The translations under genes and the position numbers were made by a program. 42,009 nt of DNA, from the NCBI GenBank assembly GCA_022446825.1, contig JAKVBY010000004.1:7568-49576 (forward strand), written 5' to 3'. Under the pieces are notes generated by a model that saw only the letters and a program-made list of their open reading frames with translations, had not been told where the DNA came from and searched no databases. Of the stretch, positions 26,583-34,295 are shown piece after piece. This stretch comes from Pirellulaceae bacterium. GTDB taxonomy: Bacteria; Planctomycetota; Planctomycetia; Pirellulales; Pirellulaceae. The number at the start of each line of letters is the position of its first letter. Positions within the stretch are counted from its first letter, which is position 1.

Positions 26583-27417
26583 CCGTTGTTTTGCCAAAAC
26601 CCACTTAATCACTGAAACTCTGCCCTAAACTGCCATTCAACTTACTGGTCACTGCTCATTGCAGCAAGTCATGGCATGAAGTTATCAAATGACCATTCCC
26701 TCATTAGCAAACTGTTTGCATTTTTCCGCAGGGTATCTGCAGCAATTAAAAGTACCGTCGCCGATCAAGCAGAGCGATTGTTGACGGTCGACTCCCAACC
26801 GCCTAAGTCTCCTCCTCATGAATTCGTTCTTCAGCTTGGCCTTAATCGATGGCAGACGCCGCTACTGGAGAAGCCGAAACGGCCACCGACTCACTGCACC
26901 TTTGAGCAAACAATACTAGCAACGATAAGACAATCAAAACTGTTACAGACGCAGCACCTGGCAGGTAACACCATTTCGCCAAATTCGGCCGCCGCAAGGA
27001 AGGTGGACTTTACCTTGCGGAAACGACGAGTCGACTCCCGGCGAGGACACTGCAGGAGTCCACTGTTCAAACTTCGCTGTCGCATCTTTGTCTTGTCCTC
27101 TTTACTTACAGTGTCGACTGGGAAGGAATACGAAACCTGTTACCACAACTGCTGCATCGGAAGAGACGTCCTGCGAGCCCTTCGCTGATAGAAAATGTCT
27201 TGTCACAGTCGTTGCAGACAAACTCAATCGAGATCAAACACAGCTCTACATACAAGATTCTGGCAACCTCTCTGCGCGCATCATCGCAGCAAACGCGTAT
27301 GGACTCGAGCAATCACGTCTCATGCGTTCCCTTACCACAGGCTACGCTCGACAGCGACGACCCCGAATCGCTTGCCGCGGCTTACGGTAGTCGTTCGCTA
27401 GTTCTCCCCCATCGCTT
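26583..27417. other. oleA-oleC spacer holding a gene remnant
   Basis: About 835 bp. The minus strand carries a zinc-ribbon coding remnant (26842-27237, separate entry). A 170-codon plus-strand frame at 26676-27188 overlaps it antisense and looks like chance. The rest near 26583-26841 shows nothing I recognise apart from the presumed oleA promoter. Confidence 0.5.
26842..27237 (-). pseudogene. Decayed zinc-ribbon membrane protein gene
   Basis: On the minus strand, a TTG-started 43-residue frame (27106-27237) encodes a clear two-CxxC zinc ribbon: EFVCNDCDKTFSISEGLAG then FRCSSCGNRFRIP. This is the form found at the N-terminus of many planctomycete membrane proteins. It ends in TAA. In exactly the same frame, after two further stops, the sequence reads a transmembrane stretch (AASVTVLIVLSLLVLFAQR, about 26890-26946) and stops at 26842. 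Zinc ribbon, linker and TM in one frame, broken by three stops, fits an inactivated gene. Alternatively the 43-aa ribbon is a real small protein and the TM match is chance. Confidence 0.45.
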
Positions 27418-29076
27418 TTAGTGCCTTTGCCGTACCGCCCAAATAGCAAGTTTTTCTCGAAAGATTTTCGAGTTATGTCGAATGTCGACAGGTAACGAAG
27501 GATGCAACAGAAACTTGTCGATAGAGCTGGTCAAAGATGACGCGGCTCCAAGTGCCCTCAACTCGGCAACAAAGCTGGTCCAATCTATCCTGAGCGTTGC
27601 CCCTGATGTTTTCAACAGTTCAACAACCAAGATAGGTTCCTGCATCCCAGGATTGCCAACACCGACTAACGCAGTTCGATAAACCTGTGGGTGCTCATTG
27701 AAAATTGCCTCACAAGGTACCGTGAACATAGTACCCTGGGCAGTTAACACGCGATGCGACTTGCGCCCGCAAAACCAAAAACGATCCTCCTGATCCAAGT
27801 ATCCTACGTCGCCCATGCGGTGCCACACTCCGTCACCATCTTCAATCTTGTGTAGACGGTTGGCCTCAGTTCTCGTTGCATAGTGAGTCGTAACGACATC
27901 ACCGCGAACAATCAATTCTCCGATCTGGCCACGCGGTATTTCCCGCGCAGCGGCGATGGACGGAATAGGATCATCGTGAATTGCAATCACTTTCCAGGCG
28001 ATTCCTGGAAAACGTCTCCCGACACAAGTTCCCGCACCTTGTCGACTCTGCACCTCAGTACCACCGAGAACTTCAGAGGCAGAAATCGATGCCACCGGTA
28101 ATGATTCCGTGGCTCCATATGGCGTATGCATTTCTCCTTGGTGGTGCATCGCTTGCTTTATCCGTCGCAGCACCTGTGGTGGGACCGGCGCGCCCGCCGA
28201 CAGTACTCGCCGAAGTGTTGGCAGCTGCGTGTCACTTGACTCACAATACCGCCCCACCACATTCCACAAAGCAGGTGAACCAAACGCCTGAGTCACCTGC
28301 CAATCGTTGATGTGCTCTACAAGATTTTGCGGATTCACCTCCGCAGGTCTGGTGGGATCCATTTGCGGGATCACGGTCGAGACGCCCATCGCACTGTTAA
28401 ATAACGCGAATAGTGGAAAACAAGGAAGGTCGATTTCGCCGGGCGCAATTCCATAGTGCTGCTGAATTTCATCAACCTGCCGACTGAAATTTCCATGACG
28501 ATAAAGCACTCCTTTCGGTGGTCCCGTACTCCCCGTCGTAAAAATGATTGCTGCCGGATCGTCCGCACGTGTTGGTGTGCAATCGAATGACGCATCGGTT
28601 TGTCGGAGTTGTTCTATTGTCTTCCCTCCCCAAAACCAGCGACGGCCGACGGTAACATTGAACTTCGCGTTCGGAAATAAACCACGTCGGAACGTTCGAA
28701 TCGCCTGGACCAAAGAAATCGCCACAAACCCATCAGGACGACTGTCGTGAAGGCACCGCATGAGATTTTTACGTCCCATGCCGGGATCAATTAAGACGGT
28801 CACCACCCCAGCTTTAAACAATGCAAACACCAGAGAAATAAAATTAATACTAGGTCGGACCATTAATACCAATCGCATGCCAGGCTTAACTCCCATATCG
28901 CGCAGACCAGCAGCAAGTCGACTGGAATCTTCATCAAGTTCGCAAAAAGTGAGTTGGCGGTACCTCCAATTCCCCTCTGAGTCCCGTCCGTCCGTCATCG
29001 CGACTGCCATTCCCTGGGGATTGTCACGAGCCGTTTCGGTAAGTCGCATTCCGACATTCGTGAGCGTCTTGGTCAT
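27418..29076 (-). CDS. oleC: OleC-type AMP-dependent synthetase (beta-lactone synthetase-like)
   Basis: A 552-aa ANL-superfamily enzyme. OleC adenylates a beta-hydroxy acid and closes it to a beta-lactone in the olefin pathway. Seen: the P-loop IIFTTGSTGPPKGV, the OleC-like FPLFALFNSAMGVSTVIPQMD block, TPYGATESLPVASIS, the GDVGYLDQEDRFWFCGRK hinge and a C-terminal RHNSKIFREKLA with the catalytic Lys. The start codon overlaps the stop of the ATP-grasp gene as ATGA, so the two are translationally coupled. OleA lies downstream on the same strand. A fatty acyl-CoA ligase is the generic alternative. No OleB or OleD lies in the window, so pathway assignment rests on OleA plus OleC. Confidence 0.83.
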   Translation of the reverse strand: MTKTLTNVGMRLTETARDNPQGMAVAMTDGRDSEGNWRYRQLTFCELDEDSSRLAAGLRDMGVKPGMRLVLMVRPSINFISLVFALFKAGVVTVLIDPGMGRKNLMRCLHDSRPDGFVAISLVQAIRTFRRGLFPNAKFNVTVGRRWFWGGKTIEQLRQTDASFDCTPTRADDPAAIIFTTGSTGPPKGVLYRHGNFSRQVDEIQQHYGIAPGEIDLPCFPLFALFNSAMGVSTVIPQMDPTRPAEVNPQNLVEHINDWQVTQAFGSPALWNVVGRYCESSDTQLPTLRRVLSAGAPVPPQVLRRIKQAMHHQGEMHTPYGATESLPVASISASEVLGGTEVQSRQGAGTCVGRRFPGIAWKVIAIHDDPIPSIAAAREIPRGQIGELIVRGDVVTTHYATRTEANRLHKIEDGDGVWHRMGDVGYLDQEDRFWFCGRKSHRVLTAQGTMFTVPCEAIFNEHPQVYRTALVGVGNPGMQEPILVVELLKTSGATLRIDWTSFVAELRALGAASSLTSSIDKFLLHPSLPVDIRHNSKIFREKLAIWAVRQRH

Positions 29077-29996
29077 ACGGAGAAGTCCGACGGTTTCTTG
29101 ACGAGGCTTTCCCTATCTTTTCCCATGCTTTGCTCTGCCGTGAACTCAAGAACGCAGCGAGCAATATCTACTTCAACGGCCCTTGATAACGCCTTCCATC
29201 CTGGCACCGCATTCACCTCAAGGGCATAACGTTTTCCATTTTTCCCCGGCAAAAAATCAACGCCTGCAATGGACGCTCCCACCGCATTACTAGCCGCCAG
29301 GGCCATCGCTTTTGTTTGAGCATCAATTTCCATAGGAGTCGCAATCGCCCCACGGGAAACATTGGTTCGCCAATCCTCGTCGTTCTGCCGCCGCATGCCG
29401 AACACTTTTCCACCAACCACGAAAACTCGCTCATCGTATCCATAGTGAGTAATGAACTCCTGGAGATAGATAACAGATTGCATCTGCTCCAGCATTTTGA
29501 ACGCGCGTAACGCCAAAGCTTCATCAGAAATGCGTGTAATTCCACGGCCTTCACTGCCAAATAACGGCTTCACAACCACATCGCCCCCCAAGTCGTGAAA
29601 ACCTTGCATCGCTTCGTCTACAGTCTGGCAAGTCATCGTATGAGGAACGCACAGCCCGGCCGAAATCAACCGCGACGTTGCCAGATATTTATCGACTGCT
29701 ACTTCAATCGCTCTTGGAGGGTTAATCACGCTGACGCCGGTCGCTTGCAGACGATTTAAGACATCCATACGAAAGACGATCTGCTCGATTGATCCCGGTG
29801 GCATGGTCCGAACAATAATAGCTGCAAAGCTACTTAATCGCTCAGCGGCCGAACGAAAGCACTCGCCGGACTCAGAGCTACTCGAAACTGCTAGTTGGCT
29901 GAAGGGTATCGCATGAAGCTCAAAATCACCTCTAGCGGCACGACACAAGTCGTCAAAGTACCAGCTACTCGGGGCACACAAAACTGCAATACGCAT
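29073..29996 (-). CDS. RimK-like ATP-grasp ligase (Orf5/MptN type) of the H4MPT cluster
   Basis: A 307-aa ATP-grasp enzyme that forms an amide or peptide bond by way of an acyl phosphate. Seen: the N-terminal Rossmann-like part MRIAVLCAPSSW, the ATP-binding VVVKPLFGSEGRGI, YLQEFITHYG, ERVFVVGGKVFGMRR and the metal-binding ALEVNAVPGWKAL. In methylotrophs an ATP-grasp gene (orf5) sits next to mch, and MptN in archaea adds glutamate to tetrahydromethanopterin; position here, 3 bp after mch, supports a cofactor-maturation role. Its TGA overlaps the ATG of the OleC-type gene. The substrate is inferred from context only; other RimK relatives modify proteins. Confidence 0.83.
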   Translation of the reverse strand: MRIAVLCAPSSWYFDDLCRAARGDFELHAIPFSQLAVSSSSESGECFRSAAERLSSFAAIIVRTMPPGSIEQIVFRMDVLNRLQATGVSVINPPRAIEVAVDKYLATSRLISAGLCVPHTMTCQTVDEAMQGFHDLGGDVVVKPLFGSEGRGITRISDEALALRAFKMLEQMQSVIYLQEFITHYGYDERVFVVGGKVFGMRRQNDEDWRTNVSRGAIATPMEIDAQTKAMALAASNAVGASIAGVDFLPGKNGKRYALEVNAVPGWKALSRAVEVDIARCVLEFTAEQSMGKDRESLVKKPSDFSV

Positions 29997-29999
29997 CGC

Positions 30000-30971
30000 C
30001 TATGAATTCTCACCAAACGACGAACCGAGTATCTCGGGGCGTGTCTTGCCAAATCGAAAAGAATTGCCTGTACGCAGATTTAAAAGAGTGACCACAGCAG
30101 GGCTAAATAACAGTGGATCAATCTTATAGAAATCATGATTGTATTGTTCAAAAATTTCTGCAAACGGTCGGCCATAATCGGACGAAGAAGAACTGGGGAT
30201 TAAGGGGCCTAATTCGGAAAGCATTTTGTCGTCACCATTCACCCACAGCGTGACTTGACCACCGTAAAGGACGGCATCGTTCGTTCGGCCAATTCCCACC
30301 AAATCATTACTCGAGATAGGCGGCAAAGGGGCAACACCCAAACCGCTCAAAACGCTGGTCATGTCAAATTTAATTTCATGCATTTTGTGCAACGCAGTTT
30401 CTAACGAACGTGCGACAACTTGAATCGCTCCAGCAATACTCGAAGTTGGAGCCACCAAAAGGGTAAGTTGATCGGCCTTGACTCCACATTCCTCTGCGAT
30501 CGTCACACAGACCTGTTCGTCCGGAAGCTGACTCGCTTCCAGCACACCAATGACCGCTTCGGGCTGCTCCAAAATCTCCATCTCTTGCAGGATTGATTCT
30601 CGACCGCGTGCCGCACGCATTGGCCCCGACCCCATGCCAAAATACTTATCCACGTTCACCGGCCAACCAGCATACTGAGAACCGAGACAGGCAGTGAGTG
30701 GCATGTCTGTCGATACGGAAACCGCTGGTCCAGGCCAAATAGCGGGGTCGCCAGGTACAATCTGTGTCTCGCCACGGCCAGCCAAGCAAACTTCGGCCAG
30801 CATCCGCCCCGCGAACATTCCACCAGCGACTTGCACACCACAGTCCACGATACGCGTTCCGTGTGGGGCAACTCGATCTTCCACACACAGAGTCCTAGCC
30901 CATGCCTGCAAACGGTGCTCGAAGTGCTGAATCGCCGAGGTATTCAAGAAATTTGCACTCAAAACTCTCAC
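30000..30971 (-). CDS. mch: Methenyltetrahydromethanopterin cyclohydrolase
   Basis: A 323-aa enzyme that hydrolyses methenyl-H4MPT to formyl-H4MPT in the tetrahydromethanopterin C1 (formaldehyde oxidation) pathway. Diagnostic stretches: TRIVDCGVQVAGG, TACLGSQYAGWPV, YFGMGSGPMRA, LLVAPTSSIAGAIQVVARSLE, GIGRTNDAVLYGG, FAEIFEQYNHDFYKIDPLLFSPA. The GTG at 30971 gives about 40 residues before the conserved RIVDCG and a total length like proteobacterial Mch; an ATG at 31025 would add 18. It is the first gene of a minus-strand operon with the ATP-grasp gene (3 bp away) and the OleC-type ligase. A DtxR-type regulator is divergent. Bacterial H4MPT genes are known from methylotrophs and planctomycetes. 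Confidence 0.93.
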   Translation of the reverse strand: MRVLSANFLNTSAIQHFEHRLQAWARTLCVEDRVAPHGTRIVDCGVQVAGGMFAGRMLAEVCLAGRGETQIVPGDPAIWPGPAVSVSTDMPLTACLGSQYAGWPVNVDKYFGMGSGPMRAARGRESILQEMEILEQPEAVIGVLEASQLPDEQVCVTIAEECGVKADQLTLLVAPTSSIAGAIQVVARSLETALHKMHEIKFDMTSVLSGLGVAPLPPISSNDLVGIGRTNDAVLYGGQVTLWVNGDDKMLSELGPLIPSSSSSDYGRPFAEIFEQYNHDFYKIDPLLFSPAVVTLLNLRTGNSFRFGKTRPEILGSSFGENS

Positions 30972-31054
30972 TCCCAGAACGCTTCGCTGAGCCGTCTTGA
31001 CGGAATCCAGTGCCCAAAATGGCATGGTAGCGAAAAGTCGACGACCCCAACAGA

Positions 31055-31067
31055 GAGGGCGTCCCTC
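31055..31067. promoter_or_regulatory. Palindrome between mch and the DtxR-type gene
   Basis: GAGGG-CGT-CCCTC, 5-bp arms, lies in the 159-bp divergent region between mch (start 30971) and the DtxR-type regulator (start 31131). A TAAAAT hexamer at 31092-31097 could be a -10 for the regulator gene. An operator for the regulator itself is possible. The arms are short, so this is weak. Confidence 0.25.
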
Positions 31068-31130
31068 CTTCTAACATCTGCCAGGCCCCTTTAAAATATG
31101 TCCGAAGAATCTGAGGGAGCTAGGAAGTCG

Positions 31131-31805
31131 ATGACCAGCCTGACTATTGAGAATTACGTCAAATCCATTTACATGATTTGTGTTCGTCGCAATTCTCATA
31201 CGGCCTCCACGGGGAGACTTGCTGACGAACTAGGGGTCTCCCCTGGAACTGTCACAAGTATGCTCAAAACTTTGGGAGATTCGGGCCTCGCAAAATATAC
31301 ACCTTACGAAGGTGTTGAGTTAACCGACTCGGGAAGAATCCTCGCGCTGCGTGTCCTACGGCGTCACCGTTTGATCGAATTATTTCTTGAAAAAACGCTG
31401 GAACTTTCTTGGGATGAGGTCCACGATGAAGCGGAAAACATGGAACATGCGGTAAGCGACCTATTGGTCGATCGGATGGACGAATATTTGGGATTTCCAG
31501 GTGTTGACCCGCACGGTGACCCCATTCCAAATGCGGATGGAACTGTCAAGCAAACGTCAAGCCAGCCACTCACCGAATCTCGGGTTGGCAGCCACTTTCG
31601 TCTCGTGCGTGTGATGGACCAATCTCCCGGATTCTTGAGATATCTGAGTGAAACTGGCTTACCACTCGGTGTCGAAGGGAAAGTTTCAGCCAATCACGTC
31701 GAAGCCGGTGTCATTACCATCGATGTCGGACATGGCGAGACCACACTGGCGTTAAATACTGCGGAAAAACTACGGGTCGTAAGTTTGCCGGAGCAAAACG
31801 GATAA
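31131..31805 (+). CDS. DtxR/MntR-family metal-dependent transcription regulator
   Basis: A 224-aa regulator. The ATG at 31131 has AGGA five bases upstream; an ATG at 31098 lacks a ribosome site. Order: winged helix-turn-helix (about 1-65; STGRLADELGVSPGTVTSMLKTL), dimerisation/metal domain (about 66-130; RRHRLIELFLEKTL, DEVHDEAENMEHAVSD with the His/Glu ligands typical of the family), and an FeoA/SH3-like C-terminal domain (about 145-220). Such proteins bind Fe2+ or Mn2+ and repress uptake genes. No transporter is adjacent; its divergent neighbour is mch and the next downstream feature is the SRP RNA. The metal specificity cannot be read with confidence. Confidence 0.88.
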   Translation: MTSLTIENYVKSIYMICVRRNSHTASTGRLADELGVSPGTVTSMLKTLGDSGLAKYTPYEGVELTDSGRILALRVLRRHRLIELFLEKTLELSWDEVHDEAENMEHAVSDLLVDRMDEYLGFPGVDPHGDPIPNADGTVKQTSSQPLTESRVGSHFRLVRVMDQSPGFLRYLSETGLPLGVEGKVSANHVEAGVITIDVGHGETTLALNTAEKLRVVSLPEQNG

Positions 31806-31827
31806 AAGCAAAACCCTCTCAAGCCCT

Positions 31828-31856
31828 TTGACGCCTTAGCGTTTAAACCCTACAAA
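31828..31856 (+). promoter_or_regulatory. Sigma-70-like promoter for the SRP RNA
   Basis: TTGACG (31828-31833), a 17-bp spacer and TACAAA (31851-31856). Predicted start is near 31863, just before the long base-paired stem of the SRP RNA. This places a promoter 23 bp after the DtxR-type gene stop. Confidence 0.55.
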
Positions 31857-31878
31857 TAGAGGGTGTTCGAAAGATGTA

Positions 31879-31986
31879 ATCTGTCGCAAAGTGGCCTCCG
31901 CAAGGAGGATCCGTGAACCGGGTCAGGGTGTAACAGCAGCAGCCCTAAGCGGGGTACTCTTGTGCGGAGGCCTCTTTGCCACAGAT
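31879..31986 (+). ncRNA. ffs: Signal recognition particle RNA (small, 4.5S type)
   Basis: About 108 nt forming one long hairpin. The outer helix pairs ATCTGT, GCAAAG and GGCCTCCGCA (31879-31902) with TGCGGAGGCC, CTTTGC and ACAGAT (31963-31986), with a C/C and a T/T mismatch between blocks. The tip carries the universal SRP domain IV core: GGGTCAGG on the 5' side and AGCAGCCC on the 3' side, with a 10-nt cap, GTGTAACAGC. Ffh binds this internal loop to form the SRP, which targets membrane proteins. It lies directly before dnaX-ybaB-recR, a neighbourhood seen in many bacteria. The exact ends are set by pairing, not by data. Confidence 0.88.
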
Positions 31987-31992
31987 CGTTGC

Positions 31993-32010
31993 ACGAACAC
32001 TTTTGTTCGT
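31993..32010 (+). terminator. Hairpin after the SRP RNA, possible terminator
   Basis: ACGAAC, a six-base ACTTTT loop, GTTCGT: a perfect 6-bp stem seven bases beyond the SRP helix. It lacks a following T-tract, so it may be an RNA-processing or attenuation hairpin instead, with read-through into dnaX. Confidence 0.3.
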
Positions 32011-32053
32011 TACGGAAATATTCTTGTAGCGAAGCATGTCCAACGAGGTAGAC

Positions 32054-33826
32054 ATGTCGAACGAACCAGCCGGGGCAAGTCAGCCGCGTTTGTCACGACA
32101 AGATGATGAATACGTTGTTGTCGCCCGCCGATATCGCCCTTCTTCATTTGAAGAACTCATCGGTCAAGACCAAGTTTCACGCGCGCTCTGCAACGCGATT
32201 ACATCAAACCGCGTAGGTCATGCCTACCTGTTTACTGGTGCGCGGGGTGTTGGCAAAACCTCTGCAGCAAGAATCCTTGCAAAAGCATTAAATTGCAAAT
32301 CAGGCCCAACGATTACACCCTGTAGCACATGTGACATCTGCCAAGGCGTCGCGGCAGGTGAGGACGTGGACGTGCTAGAAATCGACGGTGCCAGCAATCG
32401 TGGCATCGACGAAATCCGACAGCTGCGCTCAAATGTAAATGTGCGCCCCAGTCGTGCTAAATTCAAAATTTACATCATTGATGAAGTTCACATGCTCACG
32501 ACGGCTGCCTTTAATGCCTTGTTAAAGACACTCGAAGAACCACCGGAACATGTCAAGTTCATCTTTTGCACAACGGATCCTGAGAAGATTCCAATCACTG
32601 TTTTATCTCGTTGTCAGCGATTCGACTTCGCTCCGGTGGAAACCGACGCCATTGTCGAACGCCTTCGTTTCATTGTTGACTCGGAGGCTGCCAGTGCAGA
32701 TGAAGAAGCGCTGCAACTACTGGCCCGCCGCGCAAACGGTTCGATGAGAGACAGTCAATCACTGCTAGAGCAATTACTCTCATTTGCCGCGGAAAGAATC
32801 ACGATTACGACCGTACACCAAATGCTAGGCACTGCACAAAGCAGTCGGCTTGCTGCGATGACATCACGGCTCGTAGAACGTGATGCCTCAGGTGCTTTGG
32901 AGGAATTGGCTGCAGCAATCTCAGAGGGTGTCGAGATTGGCCAGTTACTGGAACAGGTCTTGGGGCATTTTCGCGACATGATGGTAGCCGTAGTCGGTGG
33001 CGACGCAAATACATTTTTGCATACTCCAGCAGCAGAACACTCACAACTCGTAGAGGCAGGAGGCACCTTTGGTCTAGAGACACTCTTGGCCATCGTCCAA
33101 ATTCTGGATCAAACTCTGACCAAAATTCGGCACTCGACACAATTGCGTACGCTCGCAGAAGTGGCTTTCATTCGCATCTGCTGCCTTGAACGTCTCGACG
33201 AGTTGTCCAAAGTCATCGCCCAACTGTCTGCCGAAAATGAGCAAACTCGCAAATCTCCGTCTGCCAGCAAGCGTCCCACCGAGAAATCGCTCGTCACCCC
33301 CGACCCTGCATCAGAAGTCCGCAGTCCTGCTCAACCAGCCGCTCAAAAAAAAACTAAATTAGGATCTCAAACGCCCCTCAGTGTGAGCGAATCAGAAGCT
33401 CTTCCCCAAACGCCTACCCAACCTTCCGCAGAGCATCTTTGGCAGGAAACGCTCAAAAATCTGGAAGACATCACCGCTGATTTCGCGCGTGATTATGAAC
33501 GCGTAGCATTTTTCGCGCCAAATCGGCTGGTCGTTACTTTTAACACGGGGTATAGTTTTAACAAAACATCGTGCGAGCGGCCTCAAAATAAGGCGAAAAT
33601 CGAAGAAGCCTTGTCGCGTGTTGCCGGTAGCCCGATGCGAATCGATCTGGAGGTTTCTGCATCAACGCCAACCCAAACGGTGGCACAAAAGCCGCCCAAA
33701 AGTCGGGTTCAGCGGATGCGCGACGTTGAGAAAAACGCTCTGGTCGGTCGTACGATTGAGGTTTTTGATGCTGAGGTCAAACGAGTGGAAGAATCTCGGC
33801 TACCAAAGCACAAAAGCTCGGAATAA
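32054..33826 (+). CDS. dnaX: DNA polymerase III subunit tau (and probably gamma)
   Basis: A 590-aa clamp-loader ATPase. The ATG at 32054 has GAGGT five bases upstream; an ATG six codons earlier has none. Seen: RPSSFEELIGQD, Walker A GARGVGKTSAA, a zinc module with four cysteines (CKSG, CSTCDIC), Walker B IIDEVHML, ALLKTLEEPPEHV and the SRC sensor (LSRCQRF). Then come clamp-loader domain III, a Pro/Ala/Lys linker (about 395-460) and a tau-like C-terminal domain (LWQETLKNLED to SPMRIDLEV). At codons 431-434 there is an A9 run; both other frames stop within 10 nt of it, predicting a gamma form of about 434 residues. ybaB and recR follow, the classic order. Confidence 0.95.
   Translation: MSNEPAGASQPRLSRQDDEYVVVARRYRPSSFEELIGQDQVSRALCNAITSNRVGHAYLFTGARGVGKTSAARILAKALNCKSGPTITPCSTCDICQGVAAGEDVDVLEIDGASNRGIDEIRQLRSNVNVRPSRAKFKIYIIDEVHMLTTAAFNALLKTLEEPPEHVKFIFCTTDPEKIPITVLSRCQRFDFAPVETDAIVERLRFIVDSEAASADEEALQLLARRANGSMRDSQSLLEQLLSFAAERITITTVHQMLGTAQSSRLAAMTSRLVERDASGALEELAAAISEGVEIGQLLEQVLGHFRDMMVAVVGGDANTFLHTPAAEHSQLVEAGGTFGLETLLAIVQILDQTLTKIRHSTQLRTLAEVAFIRICCLERLDELSKVIAQLSAENEQTRKSPSASKRPTEKSLVTPDPASEVRSPAQPAAQKKTKLGSQTPLSVSESEALPQTPTQPSAEHLWQETLKNLEDITADFARDYERVAFFAPNRLVVTFNTGYSFNKTSCERPQNKAKIEEALSRVAGSPMRIDLEVSASTPTQTVAQKPPKSRVQRMRDVEKNALVGRTIEVFDAEVKRVEESRLPKHKSSE
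33345..33353 (+). promoter_or_regulatory. A9 slippery run in dnaX, probable gamma-producing site
   Basis: Read in frame as CAA AAA AAA ACT at codons 431-434. In the -1 frame TAA follows at 33355-33357; in the +1 frame TAG follows at 33360-33362. Slippage by ribosome or polymerase would therefore cut the product at the tau/gamma boundary. Gamma by slippage at an A-run is known from E. coli (ribosomal) and Thermus (transcriptional, A9). Confidence 0.55.
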
Positions 33827-33926
33827 CAAACGGTCGAATGCTAGCACTGAATGGATTCTAGATCTTTTCTGGATTGCTGTTTTTCATCCGTGCCGAACGC
33901 CCGCGTGTCTAGAAAGGTAATAATCG

Positions 33927-34292
33927 ATGTTTAAAGGACTGGGAAACTTAGCTTCTGTGATGCGTGAAGCTCAACAAATGGGTGGTCGTATGCAAGAGGT
34001 CAATGAATCACTCAAGACTCAACGAGCTACCGGTTCGGCAGGAGCGGGACTTGTTGAAGCCGAAGTTAACGGTCTGGGTGAAATGCTGTGCTTAAGAATT
34101 GATCCGTCACTGATCGACAAAGGTGATCGTGAAATGATTGAAGATTTAGTACCAGCTGCGGTCAATCAAGCTCAGGCCAAAGCTAAAGAATTACACATGG
34201 AAGCAATGAAGTCGATGACATCCGGTTTTGATATGCCAGGACTAAACGAAGCAATTTCTCAACTTACGGGCAGTCAAGACAGTAAGGCTTAA
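33927..34292 (+). CDS. ybaB: YbaB/EbfC-family nucleoid-associated protein
   Basis: A 121-aa DNA-binding protein that forms dimers shaped like tweezers and contributes to nucleoid organisation. Seen: the N-terminal MFKGLGNLASVMREAQQMGGRMQE helix, central VEAEVNGLGEMLCLRIDPSL and the C-terminal LVPAAVNQAQAKAKELHMEAM helix, all typical. AAAGG lies about ten bases before the ATG. It lies between dnaX (100 bp away) and recR (3 bp away), the conserved gene order, so it is almost certainly co-transcribed with recR. Confidence 0.94.
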   Translation: MFKGLGNLASVMREAQQMGGRMQEVNESLKTQRATGSAGAGLVEAEVNGLGEMLCLRIDPSLIDKGDREMIEDLVPAAVNQAQAKAKELHMEAMKSMTSGFDMPGLNEAISQLTGSQDSKA

Positions 34293-34295
34293 ATC

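Noticed and set aside
26676-27188. 170-codon plus-strand open frame between oleA and oleC
   Set aside because: It lies antisense to the zinc-ribbon/TM remnant, has no family resemblance and its composition looks like chance translation.
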